The notes below the pieces were generated by a model, which was not told the origin of the DNA, ran no database searches, and worked only from the letters and a program-made list of their open reading frames with translations. From positions 124,001-188,000 of the forward strand of contig NZ_JBJKOP010000035.1 of the NCBI RefSeq assembly GCF_046707225.1: a stretch of DNA of 64,000 nucleotides, read 5' to 3'. Source of the DNA: Caproicibacter sp046707225 (GTDB lineage: Bacteria > Bacillota > Clostridia > Oscillospirales > Acutalibacteraceae). Shown piece after piece: positions 1 to 7,928 of the stretch. Positions within the stretch are counted from its first letter, which is position 1, and each line of letters opens with the position of its first letter. Position numbers and translations under genes: made by a program.

Positions 1-254
1 TGTATGAATTCGTGGACCGCCTTTTCAACGTGGCGCTTCCGCGCGTCAGGGACTTTCGCGGCATTAACCCGAATTCCTTCGACGGCAGGGGCAACTACAA
101 CATGGGCGTCAAGGAACAGCTGATTTTTCCGGAAATTGATTACGATAAAATCGACAAGGTCCGCGGAATGGACATCTGCTTTGTGACGACCGCGAAAACC
201 GACGAGGAATCCAGAGAGCTTTTAACGCTGCTCGGCGCCCCGTTTGCGAAATAA
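1..254 (+). CDS. rplE: 50S ribosomal protein L5, C-terminal part
   Basis: The 5' end lies outside the window. The reading frame is open from base 3 and encodes about 83 residues of L5, including the family signature YEFVDRL followed by PRVRDFRG. The protein ends with the usual segment that closes LTLLGAPFAK. L5 binds 5S rRNA and forms part of the central protuberance of the 50S subunit. It is followed after 12 bases by the S14 gene, the standard spc operon order. The identity is secure; only the start is missing. Confidence 0.97.
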   Translation, partial: YEFVDRLFNVALPRVRDFRGINPNSFDGRGNYNMGVKEQLIFPEIDYDKIDKVRGMDICFVTTAKTDEESRELLTLLGAPFAK

Positions 255-266
255 GGAGGGATTCTT

Positions 267-452
267 GTGGCCAAAACTTCTATGAAGGTCAAACAGAGAA
301 GGGAACAGAAATTCTCTTCCCGTGAGTACAACCGTTGCAAAATCTGTGGCAGGCCGCACGCCTATCTTCGCAAATTCGGTATCTGCCGCATCTGCTTTAG
401 GGAGCTTGCCTATAAAGGCGAGATTCCCGGCGTAAAAAAGGCGAGCTGGTAA
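267..452 (+). CDS. rpsZ: 30S ribosomal protein S14, zinc-binding type Z
   Basis: A 61-residue S14 of the short zinc type, with the four-cysteine ribbon CKIC at residues 24-27 and CRIC at 39-42, as in Firmicutes rpsZ rather than the long zinc-free form. It belongs to the head of the 30S subunit. The start is GTG at 267, six bases after AAGGAGGG; an overlapping TTG at 265 is out of frame. It sits between L5 and S8 in the spc operon. There is no sign of a second S14 copy in the window. Confidence 0.97.
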   Translation: MAKTSMKVKQRREQKFSSREYNRCKICGRPHAYLRKFGICRICFRELAYKGEIPGVKKASW

Positions 453-468
453 AGAAGGAGGAGACGGC

Positions 469-867
469 ATGCAGATTACAGATACGATTGCCGATTTGCT
501 TACCCGCATCCGCAATGCGAGTTCCGCGAAGCATGATTCCGTGGAGATCCCCGCTTCCAACATGAAAAAAGCGATTGTGCAGATTCTGGTGGACGAGGGT
601 TATGTCCGGAACTATACGGTGATAGAGGACGGCAAGCAGGGAATCATCAAAGTGAACCTGAAATATGGCGAGGGGAAGACCACCGTCATTAACGGCCTGC
701 GCAGAGTTTCAAAGCCGGGCCTTCGCATTTATTCCAACGCCGAGGACCTGCCCAAAGTGATGAAGGGCTTGGGCATCGCGATCATCTCGACTTCCAAGGG
801 AGTCATGACGGACCGTGAAGCCCGCAAGCAGAACATGGGCGGCGAAGTTCTCGCGTTTATTTGGTAA
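469..867 (+). CDS. rpsH: 30S ribosomal protein S8
   Basis: A 132-residue S8, the usual length. It begins MQITDTIADLLTRIRNA and ends with the RNA-contact motif ISTSKGVMTDREAR followed by GGEVLAFIW. S8 binds the central domain of 16S rRNA and, in other bacteria, represses translation of the spc operon. The ATG follows AAGGAGGAG. It is co-transcribed with S14 upstream and L6 downstream, with gaps of 16 and 15 bases. Confidence 0.98.
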   Translation: MQITDTIADLLTRIRNASSAKHDSVEIPASNMKKAIVQILVDEGYVRNYTVIEDGKQGIIKVNLKYGEGKTTVINGLRRVSKPGLRIYSNAEDLPKVMKGLGIAIISTSKGVMTDREARKQNMGGEVLAFIW

Positions 868-882
868 CAAGGGGGTGCAGCA

Positions 883-1431
883 ATGTCGCGAATTGGAAGA
901 AAACCCATAAATATTCCCGCCGGCGTCACCGTATCGGTTGACGGCAGCGTTGTATCGGTGAAGGGCCCGAAGGGAACCCTGACGCAGAAGGTTCATCCGA
1001 ATATGAACGTCAGCGTTGAGGAAAACCTGATTCATGTGACCCGTCCCAACGATGAAAAAGAAAACAAATCCCTGCACGGCCTGACCCGTTCGCTCATTCA
1101 CAATATGGTGGTCGGCGTAACGGAAGGCTTTAAGAAGGAACTGGACGTCAACGGCGTTGGTTACCGTGTTCTGAAGCAGGGGAAGAACCTGGTCATGAAC
1201 CTCGGTTATTCCCATCAGGTAACGGTTCCGGAAGTGGACGGCATTACCATTGAATGTCCCACGGCGAACAAGATCGTGATTCTTGGCCCTGATAAGCAGC
1301 AGGTCGGGCAGTTCGCAGCTGAAGTCCGCGAGAAACGTCCGCCGGAGCCGTATAAGGGCAAGGGAATCCGCTATGCGAATGAACATGTCCGCCGCAAGGA
1401 AGGCAAAGCCGGTAAGGGCGCAAAGAAGTAA
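883..1431 (+). CDS. rplF: 50S ribosomal protein L6
   Basis: A 182-residue L6 with two similar alpha/beta domains. The C-terminal signature PPEPYKGKGIRY is present near residues 149-160, followed by a basic Lys-rich tail. L6 lies near the sarcin-ricin loop of the 50S subunit and the factor-binding site. The ATG start follows AAGGGGGTG. Position between S8 and L18 is the standard spc order. Confidence 0.98.
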   Translation: MSRIGRKPINIPAGVTVSVDGSVVSVKGPKGTLTQKVHPNMNVSVEENLIHVTRPNDEKENKSLHGLTRSLIHNMVVGVTEGFKKELDVNGVGYRVLKQGKNLVMNLGYSHQVTVPEVDGITIECPTANKIVILGPDKQQVGQFAAEVREKRPPEPYKGKGIRYANEHVRRKEGKAGKGAKK

Positions 1432-1449
1432 TGAAGGAGTGAATCATAA

Positions 1450-1809
1450 ATGGTGAATAAGGCTGACACCAACAAAGCCAGATTGAACCGCCACCGCAGA
1501 GTGCGCGGCAAGATTTCGGGCACGGCCGAGTGCCCGCGCCTGAATGTATTTCGCTCTACCAACAACATCTACGCCCAGGTGATTGACGATGTAAGGGGAG
1601 TAACGCTTGCATCGGCTTCCTCACTGGACAAGGATTTTAATGGTAACGGCGGAAACAAGGAAGCCGCACGCAAGGTTGGCGAGCTGATTGCAAAACACGC
1701 CGTCGAAAAGGGCATTGAACAGGTCGTTTTTGACCGCGGCGGCTATCTTTACCACGGCCGCGTCAAAGAGCTGGCCGAAGGCGCCCGTGAGGGCGGCCTC
1801 AAGTTCTGA
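1450..1809 (+). CDS. rplR: 50S ribosomal protein L18
   Basis: A 119-residue L18, a 5S rRNA-binding protein. The C-terminal signature VVFDRGGYLYHGRVKELAEGARE is partly visible as DRGGYLYHGRVK, followed by the normal ending GGLKF. The N terminus is basic, as expected for the 5S rRNA contact. The ATG follows GAAGGAGTG and the gene lies 18 bases after L6 and 20 before S5. Confidence 0.98.
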   Translation: MVNKADTNKARLNRHRRVRGKISGTAECPRLNVFRSTNNIYAQVIDDVRGVTLASASSLDKDFNGNGGNKEAARKVGELIAKHAVEKGIEQVVFDRGGYLYHGRVKELAEGAREGGLKF

Positions 1810-1829
1810 CAAAGGAGGAGGAAAAACTT

Positions 1830-2330
1830 TTGGCTAGATTTGACGCATCACAAACGGAAATGAAAGAGCATGTGGTTGCCATCAACCGCGTTTCGAAAAC
1901 CGTAAAGGGCGGCCGTATCTTCAAGTTCGCGGCGCTGGTCGTTGTCGGCGACGGCAACGGAACCGTCGGTTTCGGCATCGGCAAGGCGGGCGAAGTTCCC
2001 GACGCGATTCGCAAGGGAATTGAAGACGCGAAAAAGAACCTGATCAAAGTTTCCATGCGCGGATCGACCATTCCGCATGAAATCATCGGCGCGTACGGCG
2101 CGGGCAGAGTTCTGATGAAACCCGCTGCACCCGGTACCGGCGTAATCGCCGGCGGCCCGGTTCGTGCGGTCGTGGAAGCCGCCGGCATCCGCGACATCCG
2201 TACCAAGGCGCTTCGGTCCAACAACCCGTGCAACGTCGTCCGCGCGACGCTGGACGGCATGAAAAAACTCCGCAGTGCGGAACAGGTCGCAAAAACGCGC
2301 GGTAAATCGGTTAAAGAATTATTTGCATAA
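1830..2330 (+). CDS. rpsE: 30S ribosomal protein S5
   Basis: A 166-residue S5 with the double-stranded RNA-binding domain near residues 12-75, containing VVGDGNGTVGFGIGKA, and the C-terminal S5 domain with GAGRVLMKPAAPGTG. S5 helps keep decoding accurate in the 30S body. The start is TTG at 1830, nine bases after AAAGGAGGAGG. This non-ATG start is supported by the alignment of the N terminus to the family and by the spacing. Confidence 0.97.
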   Translation: MARFDASQTEMKEHVVAINRVSKTVKGGRIFKFAALVVVGDGNGTVGFGIGKAGEVPDAIRKGIEDAKKNLIKVSMRGSTIPHEIIGAYGAGRVLMKPAAPGTGVIAGGPVRAVVEAAGIRDIRTKALRSNNPCNVVRATLDGMKKLRSAEQVAKTRGKSVKELFA

Positions 2331-2344
2331 GGAGGGCGCGCAGG

Positions 2345-2524
2345 ATGGAACAGCTGAAAGTCACGCTGGTCAAAAGCCTGATCGGCAGCAAAAAGGACCA
2401 GATTGCAACCGCCCGGTCCCTTGGTCTTACCAAAATCGGCGATTCATCGGTTCAGCCCGAAAATGAGCAGACCAAAGGTAAGGTGCAGAAAATTATCCAC
2501 CTCATCGAGGTAAGCAAAGCGTAA
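2345..2524 (+). CDS. rpmD: 50S ribosomal protein L30
   Basis: A 59-residue protein starting MEQLKVTLVKSLIGSKKDQ and ending KIIHLIEV-SKA, the normal size and sequence pattern of bacterial L30. The motif TARSLGLTKIGDSSV matches the conserved core around residues 23-36. L30 binds domain II/V of 23S rRNA. The ATG follows AAGGAGGGCGCGCAGG. It occupies the expected slot between S5 and L15. Confidence 0.97.
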   Translation: MEQLKVTLVKSLIGSKKDQIATARSLGLTKIGDSSVQPENEQTKGKVQKIIHLIEVSKA

Positions 2525-2543
2525 GATAAGGAGGTGCGAATGT

Positions 2544-2984
2544 ATGAAGTTACATGATCTAACTTCGGTACCGGGGTCCACAAAAGAGCCCAAAAGGATC
2601 GGAAGAGGGGCAGGCTCCGGCCAGGGTAAAACCGCGGGCAAAGGCCACAAGGGCCAGAAGGCGCGTTCCGGAGGCTCAATTCGTCCGGGCTTTGAAGGCG
2701 GCCAGATGCCTTTGCAGCGCCGCCTCCCGAAAAGGGGCTTCACCAATATTTTTGCCAGCAGCGTCAAGACTGTGAACGTAGGCACCCTCAACAAGTTTGA
2801 AGACGGCGCAACGGTTGACACACAGGCTTTGATCGATGCAGGTATCGTGAAGGTTTGCTGCGATGGGATTAAGATCCTGGGCAACGGCAAACTGGAGAAA
2901 AAGCTGAACGTAAAGGTTTCTGCCTTCTCTGAATCCGCCAGGCAGAAGATTGAGGCCGCTGGCGGGAAGGCCGAGGTGATCTGA
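2544..2984 (+). CDS. rplO: 50S ribosomal protein L15
   Basis: A 146-residue L15. The N-terminal half is Gly- and Lys-rich with GRGAGSGQGKTAGKGHKGQK, the long extension that threads into 23S rRNA. The C-terminal globular half ends KIEAAGGKAEVI, the conserved closing motif. The ATG follows AAGGAGGTG. The stop at 2984 is separated from the secY start by one base, so secY is probably translationally coupled. Confidence 0.98.
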   Translation: MKLHDLTSVPGSTKEPKRIGRGAGSGQGKTAGKGHKGQKARSGGSIRPGFEGGQMPLQRRLPKRGFTNIFASSVKTVNVGTLNKFEDGATVDTQALIDAGIVKVCCDGIKILGNGKLEKKLNVKVSAFSESARQKIEAAGGKAEVI

Positions 2985-2985
2985 G

Positions 2986-4320
2986 GTGTTCAAAACCATC
3001 AAGAATGCCTGGTCGATCCCCGATCTCCGTCGTAAGATGCTCTTTACACTGTTTATTATCGTTGTATTCCGTTTTGGCGCGGCCATTCCTGTACCGTTCT
3101 TGAATACGGACGCCCTGAAAGGATTAATGACGGAGGTCGGAAAGACCGGAACAGCACTGAGTTATCTAGACATGCTGTCCGGCGGCGCCTTTGCAAACGC
3201 AACGCTGTTTGCAATGAGCGTTACGCCGTACATTAACAGTTCCATTGTCATCCAGCTTCTCACCGTCGCGATTCCGGCGCTGGAGCGCATGGCGAGGGAA
3301 GGGGAGGAAGGCCGCAAGCGCCTTGGCGCGATTACCCGTTATGTGGCGATCGTGCTGGCCCTGATTCAGGGCACCTCCTATTATTTCTATCTGCGCAACA
3401 GTTCCTATCAGGGAACTCCGATCGCAGAATACACACACGGCTGGCAGGCTGTGTTTGCCGCGTTCGTCATAATCATGACCTTTACGGCGGGCGCCGCGCT
3501 GATGATGTGGCTGGGCGAGCAGGTCAACCAGTTCGGCATCGGCAACGGAATTTCCATTCTGCTGTTCGCCGGCATTGTCGCAAGACTGCCGCACACAATC
3601 CAGACACTGGGTACTTTCTTGCAGGCCGCGTCTCAGGACCCGAGCAGCTTCGGAAAGTATTACTTCCTGGTCCCGATGTTTGCCGTTCTGTTCCTCGTGA
3701 TCGTGTGGGTCATCGTCTTTATGTATGACGCGGAACGCCGCATCCCCGTTCAGTACGCGAAGCGCGTGGTCGGGCGGAAGATGTACGGCGGGCAGAGCAG
3801 CCATATTCCGATTAAAATCGGAATGTCCGGCGTTATGCCGATTATCTTTGCCAGCTCAATCCTAGTAATTCCAAGCACCATCCGTCTGTTCATGGGCAAC
3901 CGTGTGGCGACGGGATTCTGGAGAAGCTTCTTTGACGCGTTCTCCTCGACGGGATGGCTCTACTCGTTCCTGTATTTTTTCCTGATTATTCTCTTCGCAT
4001 ATTTTTATATGACAATCCAGTATAATCCCATTGAGATGGCCAATAATCTCCGTCAGAGCAACGGCACCATTCCCGGCATTCGTCCGGGCAAGTCGACCAG
4101 TGATTACATTGCCAGGGTCCTTTCCAAGGTAACCTTTATCGGCTCGCTGTTCCTTGGGTTTATTGCGCTGATGCCGATTATTTTCGGTGCGACAACCGGG
4201 ATGAGCAATCTTTCGGTCGGCGGCACATCCATCCTGATTCTTGTCGGCGTAGCCCTGGAAACCGTAAAACAGATGGAATCCCAAATGATGATGCGGCATT
4301 ACAAAGGCTTCCTCGATTGA
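2986..4320 (+). CDS. secY: Preprotein translocase subunit SecY
   Basis: A 444-residue, ten-helix channel subunit of the Sec translocon in the cytoplasmic membrane. Diagnostic segments include VTPYINSSIVIQLL (plug and TM2 region), GNGISILLFAGIV, the cytoplasmic loop QYAKRVVGRKMYGGQSSHIP, and FYPAW-like C-terminal helices ending MMMRHYKGFLD. The start is GTG at 2986, just after the L15 stop; AGGCCGAGGTG provides a weak ribosome binding site, so translation is likely coupled to rplO. Downstream adk and map complete the usual Firmicutes order. Confidence 0.98.
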   Translation: MFKTIKNAWSIPDLRRKMLFTLFIIVVFRFGAAIPVPFLNTDALKGLMTEVGKTGTALSYLDMLSGGAFANATLFAMSVTPYINSSIVIQLLTVAIPALERMAREGEEGRKRLGAITRYVAIVLALIQGTSYYFYLRNSSYQGTPIAEYTHGWQAVFAAFVIIMTFTAGAALMMWLGEQVNQFGIGNGISILLFAGIVARLPHTIQTLGTFLQAASQDPSSFGKYYFLVPMFAVLFLVIVWVIVFMYDAERRIPVQYAKRVVGRKMYGGQSSHIPIKIGMSGVMPIIFASSILVIPSTIRLFMGNRVATGFWRSFFDAFSSTGWLYSFLYFFLIILFAYFYMTIQYNPIEMANNLRQSNGTIPGIRPGKSTSDYIARVLSKVTFIGSLFLGFIALMPIIFGATTGMSNLSVGGTSILILVGVALETVKQMESQMMMRHYKGFLD

Positions 4321-4336
4321 TGAAGGAGTGGTTCTT

Positions 4337-4969
4337 ATGAATTTTATTTTTCTTGGCGCACCCGGCGCGGGGAAGGGAACCCAGGCGGAAGTCCTTTCCC
4401 GCGAAAAGGGAATTCCCACTATATCAACGGGCAATATCATTCGAAGCGCGCTGAAAAGCGGCACGGAAATGGGACTGCGCGCGAAGGCCTACACGGAATC
4501 CGGCAAGCTGGTTCCGGACGAGATCGTGATCGGAATTATCCGTGAGCGCCTCGCCGAACCGGACTGCAAAAACGGGTTTATTCTGGACGGCTTTCCGCGC
4601 ACCATTCCCCAGGCCGAGGCTCTGGACAAAATGGGCATCGTCATCGACCGGGTCATCGACATCGAGGTGACCGAGCAGATGATTATGAACCGTTTGTCCG
4701 GACGCCGTGTCTGCGAAAATTGCGGCGCCTCCTACCATGTGGTAAACAAAAAGCCAAAGGTGGAGGGCGTGTGCGACCTTTGCGGAGGCACCCTTGTTCA
4801 GCGCAAGGATGACCAGCCGGAGACGATTCAGGCGCGGCTGAAAGTATATCACGAGCAAACGGAACCTCTTAAGGCATATTATGAGAAACAAGGCAAGCTC
4901 CGCGTAGTGCAGGGCTGCGATATTGTTTCCGATACGACCCGGGCCGTACTCGACGCAATCGAGGCTTGA
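4337..4969 (+). CDS. adk: Adenylate kinase, zinc-LID type
   Basis: A 210-residue kinase that interconverts ATP plus AMP and two ADP. The P-loop GAPGAGKGTQ is at residues 7-16, the NMP-binding region contains STGNIIRSAL, and DGFPRT marks the conserved Arg. The LID carries four cysteines as CENC and CDLC, so it should bind structural zinc as in other Gram-positive enzymes. ATG at 4337 is chosen because GAAGGAG lies eight bases upstream; an in-frame GTG at 4328 overlaps that site. It ends four bases before map. Confidence 0.97.
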   Translation: MNFIFLGAPGAGKGTQAEVLSREKGIPTISTGNIIRSALKSGTEMGLRAKAYTESGKLVPDEIVIGIIRERLAEPDCKNGFILDGFPRTIPQAEALDKMGIVIDRVIDIEVTEQMIMNRLSGRRVCENCGASYHVVNKKPKVEGVCDLCGGTLVQRKDDQPETIQARLKVYHEQTEPLKAYYEKQGKLRVVQGCDIVSDTTRAVLDAIEA

Positions 4970-4973
4970 TTTT

Positions 4974-5726
4974 ATGATCGTTTTGAAAACTGCTAGAGAA
5001 CTTAAAATCATGAGGCAGGCGGGCCGGATCGCGGCGAACGCGCTGAAAGACGCGGGCGCCGCGGTTGAGCCTGGCGTTTCCACGTGGGAAATCAGCCATG
5101 TGGCCCGCCGCACAATCGAGAAAGCGGGCGCGAAGCCCACGTTCCTCGGGTACGGCGGATTTCCCGCCAGCGCCTGTGTTTCCGTAAACAATGTAGTCAT
5201 CCATGGCATACCAAGCAAAAGACAGATCATCAGGGAGGGCGACATCGTCAGCATTGACGTCGGCGCGACCTACGAGGGTTTCGTCGGTGACAACGCCTTT
5301 ACCTTTCCGTGCGGCAAGGTCAGCCGGGAGGCACAGGCCCTGATGGACGCGACGCGGGAAAGCCTTTACGAGGGCATCCGGGCCGCCGTGGCCGGAAACC
5401 GGCTCGGCGACATCGGCAGCGCGGTTCAGCGGTATGCCGAAGCTCGCGGTTACTCGGTGGTACGTGATTTCGTCGGCCACGGAGTAGGCGCGAAGATGCA
5501 CGAAGACCCCAGTGTTCCCAATTACGGCACCCCCGGAAGGGGCGTGCGCCTGTTGCCGGGCATGACCATCGCCATCGAGCCGATGGTGAATGAAGGAGTG
5601 GCGGGAGTACAGACGCTGGAGGACGGTTGGACGACCGTCACGGCGGATGGAAAGCTGGCTGCTCACTTTGAGCATTCCATTGCGATTACCCCGGACGGAC
5701 CGGTCATTCTGACCGTTCCGGACTAA
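4974..5726 (+). CDS. map: Type I methionine aminopeptidase
   Basis: A 250-residue cytosolic metalloprotease that removes the initiator methionine. Metal ligands are visible in SIDVGATYEGFVGDNAFTF (Asp pair), VGHGVGAKMHEDPSVPNYG (His) and the C-terminal IEPMVNEG and HFEHSIAIT (Glu residues). The sequence begins MIVLKTARELKIMRQAGRIA, typical of the family. The true start is ATG at 4974; the frame is open further upstream, but that part overlaps adk. No SH3-like or zinc-finger N-terminal extension is present. Confidence 0.97.
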   Translation: MIVLKTARELKIMRQAGRIAANALKDAGAAVEPGVSTWEISHVARRTIEKAGAKPTFLGYGGFPASACVSVNNVVIHGIPSKRQIIREGDIVSIDVGATYEGFVGDNAFTFPCGKVSREAQALMDATRESLYEGIRAAVAGNRLGDIGSAVQRYAEARGYSVVRDFVGHGVGAKMHEDPSVPNYGTPGRGVRLLPGMTIAIEPMVNEGVAGVQTLEDGWTTVTADGKLAAHFEHSIAITPDGPVILTVPD

Positions 5727-5736
5727 GGGGGAAGAC

Positions 5737-6024
5737 ATGGAATTCATCAGAGGACTGGTGGTCCGGTCCGCTGCCGGGCGTGACAAGGGCGGCTTTTTCG
5801 CGGTGCTTGGGGCACAGGCCGGTTCCGTCACCATCTGTGACGGAAAGCGGCGCAGCCTGCAGCACCCCAAGAAGAAAAATGTGATACACCTTTTTCCCAC
5901 AAAAACACTGCTGCCCGAACAATCATTGCAGACCAATCGTGAAATTCGACGGGCCCTTGCCGCTTTTGAAGCCGGGGACCGCTTTCCACAAGAGGAGGCA
6001 AATGTATGTCGAAACAGGACGTAA
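5737..6024 (+). CDS. KOW domain RNA-binding protein (L14e-like)
   Basis: A 95-residue protein with an N-terminal KOW/SH3-like domain, beginning MEFIRGLVVRSAAGRDKGGFFAV, in which the turn GRDKGG is the KOW signature. The segment DGKRRSLQHPKKKN resembles archaeal/eukaryotic L14e-type proteins. In many clostridia a short KOW protein lies exactly here, between map and infA. Its role is unproven; RNA or ribosome binding is inferred from fold and location. It overlaps the infA start by 19 bases, implying coupled translation. The ATG follows AAGGGGGAAG. Confidence 0.88.
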   Translation: MEFIRGLVVRSAAGRDKGGFFAVLGAQAGSVTICDGKRRSLQHPKKKNVIHLFPTKTLLPEQSLQTNREIRRALAAFEAGDRFPQEEANVCRNRT

Positions 6025-6224
6025 TTGAAACTGAAGGCATCGTTACCGAAGCCCTGCCGAACGCCATGTTTACGGTGGAGCTTCCCAATCACCACACGAT
6101 TCTCGCGCATATTTCCGGCAAACTGAGGATGAATTTCATCCGCATTCTGCCCGGCGACAAGGTTACCATTGAGCTGTCGCCGTACGACCTGACGCGCGGG
6201 CGCATCACGTGGCGTTCGAAATAA
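6006..6224 (+). CDS. infA: Translation initiation factor IF-1
   Basis: A 72-residue S1-type OB-fold protein beginning MSKQDVIETEGIVTEALPNA, with the conserved motif GDKVTIELSPYDLTRGRITWR at the C-terminal end. IF-1 occupies the A site of the 30S subunit during initiation. The ATG follows AAGAGGAGG, which is itself inside the preceding KOW gene. Length and sequence are fully typical. Confidence 0.98.
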   Translation: MSKQDVIETEGIVTEALPNAMFTVELPNHHTILAHISGKLRMNFIRILPGDKVTIELSPYDLTRGRITWRSK

Positions 6225-6253
6225 CTGAAGATCTCTGCAAGGAGGGACCTCGA

Positions 6254-6367
6254 ATGAAAGTCAGACCTTCTGTAAAGAAAATGTGTGAAAAATGCAAAGT
6301 CATTAAGCGCAAGGGTAAGGTCATGGTGATCTGCGAAAACCCCAAGCATAAACAGCGCCAGGGCTAA
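6254..6367 (+). CDS. rpmJ: 50S ribosomal protein L36
   Basis: A 37-residue protein reading MKVRPSVKKMCEKCKVIKRK and ending KHKQRQG. It has the zinc-ribbon ligands Cys11, Cys14, Cys27 and His32 of the C+ form of L36. The ATG follows AAGGAGGGACCTCGA. It lies between infA and rpsM, the normal place. It is the smallest ribosomal protein gene in the window. Confidence 0.98.
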   Translation: MKVRPSVKKMCEKCKVIKRKGKVMVICENPKHKQRQG

Positions 6368-6403
6368 GGCGCAAACCTAACTAACAACGGAGGTGCAACC
6401 AGT

Positions 6404-6772
6404 ATGGCGCGTATAGCAGGTATTGATCTGCCGAGGGATAAGCGCATTGAGATTGCTCTAACTTATATTTTCGGTATCGGCCGCAAGACGGCTACCCAGA
6501 TCTGCGCGGAAGCAGGCATAGATCCGAACGTCCGTGTCAGGGATCTTTCGGAAGACGACGCGGCAAAAATCAGGGAATACATCGAGCACCACTGCCGCGT
6601 GGAAGGCGACCTTCGCCGCGACATCGCGTTCGATATCAAAAGGCTGATTGAAATCGGCTGCTACCGCGGTGTCCGTCACCGCAGAGGGCTTCCGGTCAGG
6701 GGTCAGCGCACGAAGACCAACGCGCGTACCCGCAAGGGACCGAGAAAGACCATGGCCAACAAGAAGAAATAA
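6404..6772 (+). CDS. rpsM: 30S ribosomal protein S13
   Basis: A 122-residue S13 beginning MARIAGIDLPRDKRIEIALTY, with the helix-hairpin-helix-like region GIGRKTATQIC and the conserved C-terminal stretch GLPVRGQRTKTNARTRKG. It is in the head of the 30S subunit and contacts the P-site tRNA and L5. ATG follows GGAGGTG. It starts the alpha-operon part of the cluster, although no separate promoter was identified in the 36-base gap after rpmJ. Confidence 0.98.
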   Translation: MARIAGIDLPRDKRIEIALTYIFGIGRKTATQICAEAGIDPNVRVRDLSEDDAAKIREYIEHHCRVEGDLRRDIAFDIKRLIEIGCYRGVRHRRGLPVRGQRTKTNARTRKGPRKTMANKKK

Positions 6773-6791
6773 TCTGGGAGGGATATCATAA

Positions 6792-7205
6792 ATGGCAGCA
6801 CAGAAAAACGCGGGAGCAAAAAAGGGTTCCAGTGTGCGCAGACGCCGTGAACGCAAGAATATCGATCGTGGCTCCGCTCATATTCAGTCCACTTTCAACA
6901 ATACGATTGTTACCATTACCGACGTTCAGGGCAACGCGGTTTCCTGGGCAAGCTCCGGCGAACTCGGATTCAGGGGCTCCAGAAAATCCACTCCTTTTGC
7001 CGCCCAGACCGCGGCGGAAACCGCTGCGAAAGCGGCCATGGAACACGGCATGAAATCGGTTGAAGTATACGTTAAAGGCCCGGGCTCCGGGCGTGAGGCC
7101 GCAATCCGCGCGCTGCAGGGCGCCGGGCTGGAGGTCAGCATGATCAAGGACGTAACGCCGATTCCCCACAACGGATGCCGTCCGCCGAAGAGAAGACGCG
7201 TATAA
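6792..7205 (+). CDS. rpsK: 30S ribosomal protein S11
   Basis: A 137-residue S11 with a basic N terminus and the family core SWASSGELGFRGSRKSTPFAAQ, ending DVTPIPHNGCRPPKRRRV, which is the invariant S11 tail. It lies in the platform of the 30S subunit near the Shine-Dalgarno helix. The ATG follows GGGAGGG. Spacing to S13 and S4 is short, consistent with one transcript. Confidence 0.98.
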   Translation: MAAQKNAGAKKGSSVRRRRERKNIDRGSAHIQSTFNNTIVTITDVQGNAVSWASSGELGFRGSRKSTPFAAQTAAETAAKAAMEHGMKSVEVYVKGPGSGREAAIRALQGAGLEVSMIKDVTPIPHNGCRPPKRRRV

Positions 7206-7233
7206 CCGATTTTTTAGGAGGTGCAACCAAAAT

Positions 7234-7860
7234 ATGGCAAGATATACAGATTCCGTCTGCAAGCTCTGCCGCAGAGAAGGCCAGAAGCTTTTTCTGAAAG
7301 GCGAAAGATGCTACGCGGACAAATGCGCGGTAACGCGCAGAGCATATGCGCCCGGTCAGCACGGCCAGGGTCGCAAGAAGACCTCTGAGTACGGCCTTCA
7401 GCTGCGCGCCAAGCAGACGGCGAAGCGCTACTACGGCGTACTGGAATCCCAGTTTTTGAAATATTATGAAATGGCCACCAAAAAGGAAGGCAAGACCGGC
7501 GATGAGCTGCTGATCCTTTTGGAGCGCAGGCTTGACAATATTGTTTACCGCCTCGGCTGGGCCAGCTCCAGAGCGGAAGCCCGCCAGCTTGTTGTTCACG
7601 GTCACTTTACCGTAAACGGCGGCCGTGTCGACATCCCGTCTTTCCTGGTGAAACCGGGCGATGTGGTTTCTATTAAGGACAAAAGCCGCAAGAGCGATAA
7701 ATTCAAATCGGTGCTCGAGGCGAATGCTTCCCGTCCTGTGCCCAAGTGGCTTGACGTAAACCGCGAGACCCTGGAAGGCAAAATCCTTGCACTGCCCACG
7801 CGTGAAGAGATTGACCTTGCGGTTGACGAGACTCTCATTGTTGAGTTGTACTCCAAGTAA
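7234..7860 (+). CDS. rpsD: 30S ribosomal protein S4
   Basis: A 208-residue S4, a 16S rRNA assembly initiator. The N-terminal zinc-finger-like region has CKLCRREGQKL with further Cys residues near 26 and 31. The S4 RNA-binding domain is visible near residues 98-160 as RLDNIVYRLGWASSRAEARQ. The ATG at 7234 follows AGGAGGTG. Here S4 is encoded within the alpha operon, as in clostridia; in Bacillus subtilis it is elsewhere. Confidence 0.98.
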   Translation: MARYTDSVCKLCRREGQKLFLKGERCYADKCAVTRRAYAPGQHGQGRKKTSEYGLQLRAKQTAKRYYGVLESQFLKYYEMATKKEGKTGDELLILLERRLDNIVYRLGWASSRAEARQLVVHGHFTVNGGRVDIPSFLVKPGDVVSIKDKSRKSDKFKSVLEANASRPVPKWLDVNRETLEGKILALPTREEIDLAVDETLIVELYSK

Positions 7861-7928
7861 CGTGTTCTGCAGCGCAGGAGCCATCACGGCAGATAAATTG
7901 ATCCGCTACAGATCAAGGAGGGTCGCTA

